Positions 5,675 through 9,145 of a stretch of 9,145 bases of DNA are shown piece after piece. The DNA lies in assembly GCA_039026295.1 (NCBI GenBank), contig JBCCMP010000197.1, positions 1 through 9,145 on the forward strand, in the 5' to 3' direction. Within the stretch, counting starts at the first letter, position 1. Every line of letters begins with the position of its first letter. The notes beneath the pieces were generated by a model. It was not told the DNA's origin and ran no database searches. It saw only the letters and a list, made by a program, of their open reading frames with translations. Source of the stretch: Thermohalobaculum sp039026295. GTDB taxonomy: Bacteria; Pseudomonadota; Alphaproteobacteria; Rhodobacterales; Rhodobacteraceae. The translations under genes were made by a program, and so were the position numbers.

Positions 5675-6490
5675 TCAGGTTTTCGTTCTGGCCTGTCCCG
5701 ACCGCCCGATGATGTAAGACAGGGTGACGATCAGGATGGAAAACAGCAAGAGCAGAGTCGACAGCGCCATGATGTTCGGCTTGATGCCCTGCTTGACCGC
5801 GCCGAAGATCGCCGTTGGCAGCGTCTCGACGCCCGCGCCTTTGACGAAATTGGTGATGATGAAATCGTCCAGACTGATGATGAAGGCGAGAAGAAATCCG
5901 GATAGGATCCCCGGCGCCATGATCGGCATCAGCACGTGGCGAAAGGCCTGCCAGCGGCTGGCATAGAGGTCCTGTGCCGCTTCTTCGAAACTTGCCTCTA
6001 TCCCCTGAAGTCTTGCCGCGATGGGCAGATAGGCGAACGGGATGCAGAAGACGATGTGAGCAACCAGGATCGAAAGATAGCCAAGTGTAAATCCGATGGT
6101 GGAGAAGAAGATCAGCGTGGCCACCGCGGTGACGATCTCCGGCACCATGATCGGCATCGAAAGCAGCGCGAAGCTGCCCGCCTTGCCCCGGAAATTGCCG
6201 CCCCGAACCATGCCGATGGCCGCCGCCGTGGCAATGATAGTCGCCGCTGTCGCCGCCATGATGGCGATGGTGAAGGAGTTCCACGCGGCCGCCTGAAACT
6301 TCGCAGACTCCACCCCGAAAAAGACCTCTTGGTACCAGCGCAGCGAAACGCCCGCGAACCTGGTGACAGAGACGCTGTCATTGAAGGAGTAGACCGCGAC
6401 CACAATCAGGGGCGCGTAGAGGATGAAAAGGCAGCCCAGCGTGACGGCCAGGAAGCCCGGGTAGCGGCGTAGATCCAGCACCTGGCGCAT
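5675..6490 (-). CDS. potC: Polyamine-type ABC transporter permease, PotC family
   Basis: This is the second inner-membrane permease of the importer, about 271 residues. Six membrane segments are suggested at about 13-36, 68-94, 106-130, 138-158, 194-215 and 239-262. The EAA loop that contacts the ATPase is clear: EEAAQDLYASRW (169-180) with the trailing MAPGI (191-195). SLDDFIITNFVKG (206-218) is a PotC hallmark. The ATG at 6490 shares one base with the upstream permease stop (TGATG) and lies 8 bp after a GGAG. A GTG one codon earlier (6493) would give a 4-bp overlap and is an equally open alternative. It should pair with the product of the preceding gene in the transporter. Confidence 0.88.
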   Translation of the reverse strand: MRQVLDLRRYPGFLAVTLGCLFILYAPLIVVAVYSFNDSVSVTRFAGVSLRWYQEVFFGVESAKFQAAAWNSFTIAIMAATAATIIATAAAIGMVRGGNFRGKAGSFALLSMPIMVPEIVTAVATLIFFSTIGFTLGYLSILVAHIVFCIPFAYLPIAARLQGIEASFEEAAQDLYASRWQAFRHVLMPIMAPGILSGFLLAFIISLDDFIITNFVKGAGVETLPTAIFGAVKQGIKPNIMALSTLLLLFSILIVTLSYIIGRSGQARTKT

Positions 6491-7404
6491 CACACCTGCT
6501 CCTTCGCCTGATTTCGGGCGTAAAAGAACAGAACGATCAGCACCATGGACAACAGGATCATCGAAGCTGCTGCCCCGAACGGCCAGTTCCCGGCCTGTCC
6601 TTTGAACTGCTCTTCAATCAACGAGCCGATCATGAAGTTCTTCGCCCCGCCCAGAAGGTCAGGGGCCAGGAACGCCCCGAGAGAGGGGACGAACACCAGA
6701 ATACAGCCCGCCACGATCCCCGGCATCACCACCGGAATTACAATCCGCCTGAGGATGATCCAGCGGGATGCGTAAAGGTCTGCCGCAGCCTCGGACAGCG
6801 CGAAGTTGTACCGCTCCACCGCCGCATAGATCGGCAGAACCATGAAGGGCAGGTAGGAATAGAAAAGCCCAAGCTGCACGGCGAGGTCGGTGTTGATGAT
6901 TTCCAGCGGCGTATCGATTATGCCTATCGCCAGCAGCCCCTCGTTCAGGGGTCCGTTTTCCCGGATCAGAAATTTCATCGACATGGTGCGGATCAGAAGG
7001 TTCACCCAATAGGGCACCGTTACCAGAAAGAGCCATATGGACCGCGTGTGTGCGGGGCGGGTCGCGATGTACCACGCCGTTGGAAATCCGATCAGCAGAC
7101 ACAGCACGGTCGCAACAGCCGCCTGCAGGATCGAGCGTGCGAAGATGGTGATGTAGGTCCATTGAATGGTCGGGGGATCGTCGCCGAAAAGGCCGCGATC
7201 GAACAGAAACTGATCATAGGCGGCCAGCGTGAAGTCCCAGATGACGCCGCCGCGAAATTCCTTGGTCAGGAAGGAATAAACGGCCATCAGAGCGACCGGC
7301 AGTAGCAGGAAGAAGCCTATTACCAGCCAGGACGGCAGCAGCAGCCAGAGCCGGGCAGGCATGAATGTCGAGGATACCGTTCTGCCGCCGATGCCTGCAG
7401 CCAT
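6490..7404 (-). CDS. potB: Polyamine-type ABC transporter permease, PotB family
   Basis: This first inner-membrane permease of the importer has 304 residues. Membrane segments are suggested at about 19-45, 88-113, 122-143, 175-195, 226-250 and 277-296. The long periplasmic stretch after the first segment and the string LIRTMSMKFLIRENGPLNEGL (137-157) are typical of PotB. The EAA loop is SEAAADLYASRWIILRR (204-220) with PVVMPGI (224-230), matching the loop of the partner permease. SLGAFLAPDLLGG (241-253) is also conserved. The ATG at 7404 lies 6 bp after the ATPase stop, so the two are co-transcribed. The Shine-Dalgarno is poor (GGTGG inside the end of potA), suggesting coupling to translation of potA. 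A later Met at residue 15 has no better site. Confidence 0.88.
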   Translation of the reverse strand: MAAGIGGRTVSSTFMPARLWLLLPSWLVIGFFLLLPVALMAVYSFLTKEFRGGVIWDFTLAAYDQFLFDRGLFGDDPPTIQWTYITIFARSILQAAVATVLCLLIGFPTAWYIATRPAHTRSIWLFLVTVPYWVNLLIRTMSMKFLIRENGPLNEGLLAIGIIDTPLEIINTDLAVQLGLFYSYLPFMVLPIYAAVERYNFALSEAAADLYASRWIILRRIVIPVVMPGIVAGCILVFVPSLGAFLAPDLLGGAKNFMIGSLIEEQFKGQAGNWPFGAAASMILLSMVLIVLFFYARNQAKEQV

Positions 7405-7410
7405 GGCGCG

Positions 7411-8493
7411 CTAGTCCACCAGAAACCGGGCAACGCCCGGGGCGATGGAGAGATGGACCGCCGCACCCGACTTTGGCCGGGCCGCGCCGTCAAGGCTGTT
7501 CTGCATCCGGGTTCGCAGCATCGAGCCACCCCCGATATCGGCGAGCGCCTGCGTATCGGTGCCCAGATAGACGGTTCCCTGAAGGGTGGCGGGCAACGAA
7601 TTTTGGTCCGGCGCGTCCAGAAGCGCCACGCGTTCGGGACGGATTGCCAGCCAGCCGTTCTGGCCCGCGCTGACAGGCTGCGCCGCCGTCGCGGTCATAC
7701 GGGCATCGCCGACACGGCAGGTCACATCCGGGCCATCCACCGCCTCTGCGACGACTTCCAGAAGATTGATGTCGCCTATGAAGTCGGCGACGAAGCGGTT
7801 CACCGGGTGCTCGTAGATGTCCTCTGGCGTACCGATCTGCTGGACGGCCCCCGCGGACATCACCGCGATGCGGTCGGACATCGAAAGCGCTTCTTCCTGG
7901 TCATGGGTCACGAAAATGAAGGTGATGCCCGTTTCGCGCTGCAGGGACTTCAGCTCTTCGCGCATTTCCTGGCGCAGCTTGAGATCCAGCGCGGACAACG
8001 GCTCGTCCAGCAGCAGCACCTTGGGCTGCGGGGCCATCGCCCGGGCCAGCGCCACCCGCTGTTGCTGTCCGCCCGATAGCTGCGCCGGACGGCGGGCCGC
8101 GAACGCGGAAAGTTTGACCAGCCCGATCATCTCGGCCACGCGGGTGTTGATGTCGGACCCGGACCAGCCAAGCATCTTCAGGCCGAAGCCGATGTTCTCT
8201 GCCACCGTCATATGCGGAAACAGCGCATAGTTCTGGAACACGGTGTTCACTGGCCGTTTGTCCGGCGGCAGCGCTTCGATCTCGTCCCCATAAAGGAAGA
8301 TCGCGCCGGACGTGACGCTTTCAAAGCCTGCGATCATGCGCAGAAGGGTCGTCTTTCCGCAGCCGGACGGCCCCAGCACGCTCATGAGTTCGCCGGTTTT
8401 CAGCGTTAGGTTCACATCTTTCAGGGCTTGAACGTGACCGCCATTTGGCAGGTCAAACCGCATAGATATGTTGTCGATTAAAAGCTCTGACAT
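7411..8493 (-). CDS. potA: Polyamine-type ABC transporter ATP-binding protein, PotA family
   Basis: This 360-residue ATPase energises the importer at the cytoplasmic face of the membrane. All nucleotide-binding motifs are intact: Walker A GPSGCGKTT (41-49), Q-loop Gln87 (VFQNYALFPHMTVAENIGFGL), signature LSGGQQQR (139-146), Walker B VLLLDE (159-164), D-loop SALD (167-170) and switch His197 (FVTHDQEEALSMSDR). Residues from about 240 on form the TOBE-type domain; ADFIGDINLLE (236-246) and LAIRPERV (about 282-289) are the usual PotA landmarks. It is the first gene of the potABCD-order operon. The ATG at 8493 gives the expected PotA N-terminus but has only a GC-rich, weak ribosome site upstream. 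A strong terminator for the previous gene lies just upstream, so a promoter would have to lie within or beside it, or transcription reads through. Confidence 0.93.
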   Translation of the reverse strand: MSELLIDNISMRFDLPNGGHVQALKDVNLTLKTGELMSVLGPSGCGKTTLLRMIAGFESVTSGAIFLYGDEIEALPPDKRPVNTVFQNYALFPHMTVAENIGFGLKMLGWSGSDINTRVAEMIGLVKLSAFAARRPAQLSGGQQQRVALARAMAPQPKVLLLDEPLSALDLKLRQEMREELKSLQRETGITFIFVTHDQEEALSMSDRIAVMSAGAVQQIGTPEDIYEHPVNRFVADFIGDINLLEVVAEAVDGPDVTCRVGDARMTATAAQPVSAGQNGWLAIRPERVALLDAPDQNSLPATLQGTVYLGTDTQALADIGGGSMLRTRMQNSLDGAARPKSGAAVHLSIAPGVARFLVD

Positions 8494-8519
8494 GCCGCGC
8501 CCCGCTTGATGTCTTTGGC

Positions 8520-8554
8520 AAAAATACCCGTGGGCCCGTCATCAGGCCCACGGG
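8520..8554 (-). terminator. Rho-independent terminator after the second binding-protein gene
   Basis: CCCGTGGGCC (8527-8536) pairs with GGCCCACGGG (8545-8554), a perfect 10-bp GC-rich stem with an 8-nt loop. In the minus direction the stem is followed at once by TATTTTT (8520-8526), the expected U-tract. The stem begins 12 bp after the stop of the binding-protein gene at 8567. This is the best terminator in the window. Confidence 0.88.
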
Positions 8555-8566
8555 GTTCTTTGGGTC

Positions 8567-9145
8567 TTACTGAGCCGCGCCCAGCGGAGCCGTGTTCACG
8601 TTCTCAGCATAAGAAGCTTTCGATGCATCGATGGAGCCCGCTTCCACAAAGACGTCCGCAACGCCCTTCATGAATTCCTGCGCACCACCGCCGAGCCACT
8701 TTTCACTCAGCTGGTCATCAACGCCGGGGAAGACGAAGGTGGAGATGGTGGCCATCGTATCGTCTTCAGACATGCCCGCGTCCTTGGCGATCACAGGCAG
8801 CATTTTGGCGTGGTTGGCTTCATCTGCCCACATCGCGTTGGCTTCTGCAGTGACGGCCAGAAACTGTGCCACGACGTCTTCGTTCTCCGCGACAAAGTCG
8901 GTCGGAGCGGAAGTTACGTCAAAGACGAGAATGCCCAGCTCTTCTTTTTCGGCACCGGTCAGAAGTACGTTGCCGCTTTCCTTCATGCGACGCAGCGCAC
9001 CGCCCCAGCCGCATGCCATATCAACGGAGCCTTGCGCCAGTGCCGCCTGGCCTTCAGCCGGGGCCATGTCGACCACAGTGAGGCTGTCGAGCGACACGCC
9101 AAAGTGCGACATTTGCTTGAGGAAACCGTAATGCGCGGCTGTGCC
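8567..9145 (-). CDS. ABC transporter substrate-binding protein, NrtA/SsuA/TauA-like (C-terminal part, runs off the window)
   Basis: The last 192 residues of a periplasmic receptor are present; the start lies beyond base 9145, and the reading frame is open to the edge. GTAAHYGFLKQMSHFGV at the left end of the visible part, then LTVVDMAPAEGQAALAQGSVDMACGWGGAL, follow the pattern of aliphatic sulfonate, taurine and nitrate receptors (NMT1/THI5-like domain), in which a helix, a 'P...A...G.VDA' segment and a tryptophan line the ligand site. The rest is the alpha-helical C-terminal lobe. The ligand cannot be assigned, because the residues that separate taurine, sulfonate and pyrimidine receptors lie partly outside the window. 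It is a different receptor class from the PotD-like protein and is cut off from the pot operon by the terminator at 8520-8554, so it probably belongs to another transporter whose genes lie beyond 9145. Confidence 0.82.
   Translation of the reverse strand, partial: GTAAHYGFLKQMSHFGVSLDSLTVVDMAPAEGQAALAQGSVDMACGWGGALRRMKESGNVLLTGAEKEELGILVFDVTSAPTDFVAENEDVVAQFLAVTAEANAMWADEANHAKMLPVIAKDAGMSEDDTMATISTFVFPGVDDQLSEKWLGGGAQEFMKGVADVFVEAGSIDASKASYAENVNTAPLGAAQ

Overview
The window reads as chromosomal DNA from a GC-rich alphaproteobacterium, most likely of the Rhodobacterales/Roseobacter type. This rests on the GC-rich third codon positions, the style of the protein families and the compact overlapping operons. 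It is inference; no rRNA or other taxonomic marker is present. There are eleven protein-coding genes: nine complete, plus one cut at each window edge. I see no tRNA, rRNA, CRISPR array, transposase or phage gene.

Layout. (1) 1-544, minus strand: the N-terminal part of a glutamine-synthetase-family gene of the gamma-glutamylpolyamine synthetase (PuuA-like) type. Bases 1-80 are a perfect inverted copy of 145-224, so the gene is genuine only from about 81 to 544, and the first 80 bases look like a chimeric fold-back at a contig end. (2) 545-731: a divergent control region with two CCAATTGG palindromes and a CTGTATACAG palindrome. (3) 732-1874, plus strand: an FAD-dependent amine oxidase of the sarcosine oxidase (DAO) family, followed by a small unknown membrane protein at 1975-2358. 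(4) 2402-4376, minus strand: a tightly overlapping operon of a cupin, a nitrilase-superfamily amidase of unknown substrate, and N-carbamoylputrescine amidase (aguB). (5) 4377-4620: a non-coding gap with two related GC-rich hairpins. (6) 4621-8493, minus strand: a complete polyamine-type ABC transporter operon, transcribed ATPase (potA), two permeases (potB, potC), then periplasmic binding protein (potD/potF-like). (7) 8520-8554: a strong rho-independent terminator. (8) 8567-9145, minus strand: the C-terminal part of a second, unrelated binding protein of the NrtA/SsuA/TauA class.

Working together. The central genes fit uptake and breakdown of putrescine-like compounds. The Pot transporter would import a polyamine or a carbamoylated or guanidino relative. 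AguB would hydrolyse N-carbamoylputrescine to putrescine, CO2 and ammonia. The PuuA-like ligase would gamma-glutamylate the free amine, and the flavin oxidase could oxidise an amine intermediate. The agmatine deiminase (AguA) that usually makes the AguB substrate is not in the window. The second amidase and the cupin co-transcribed with aguB have no assigned role and are the least explained part of the pathway. Nothing here is clearly a new class of system; the points most worth a second look are the terminal inverted repeat, the cupin-amidase-aguB operon and the flavoenzyme that lacks the covalent-FAD cysteine.
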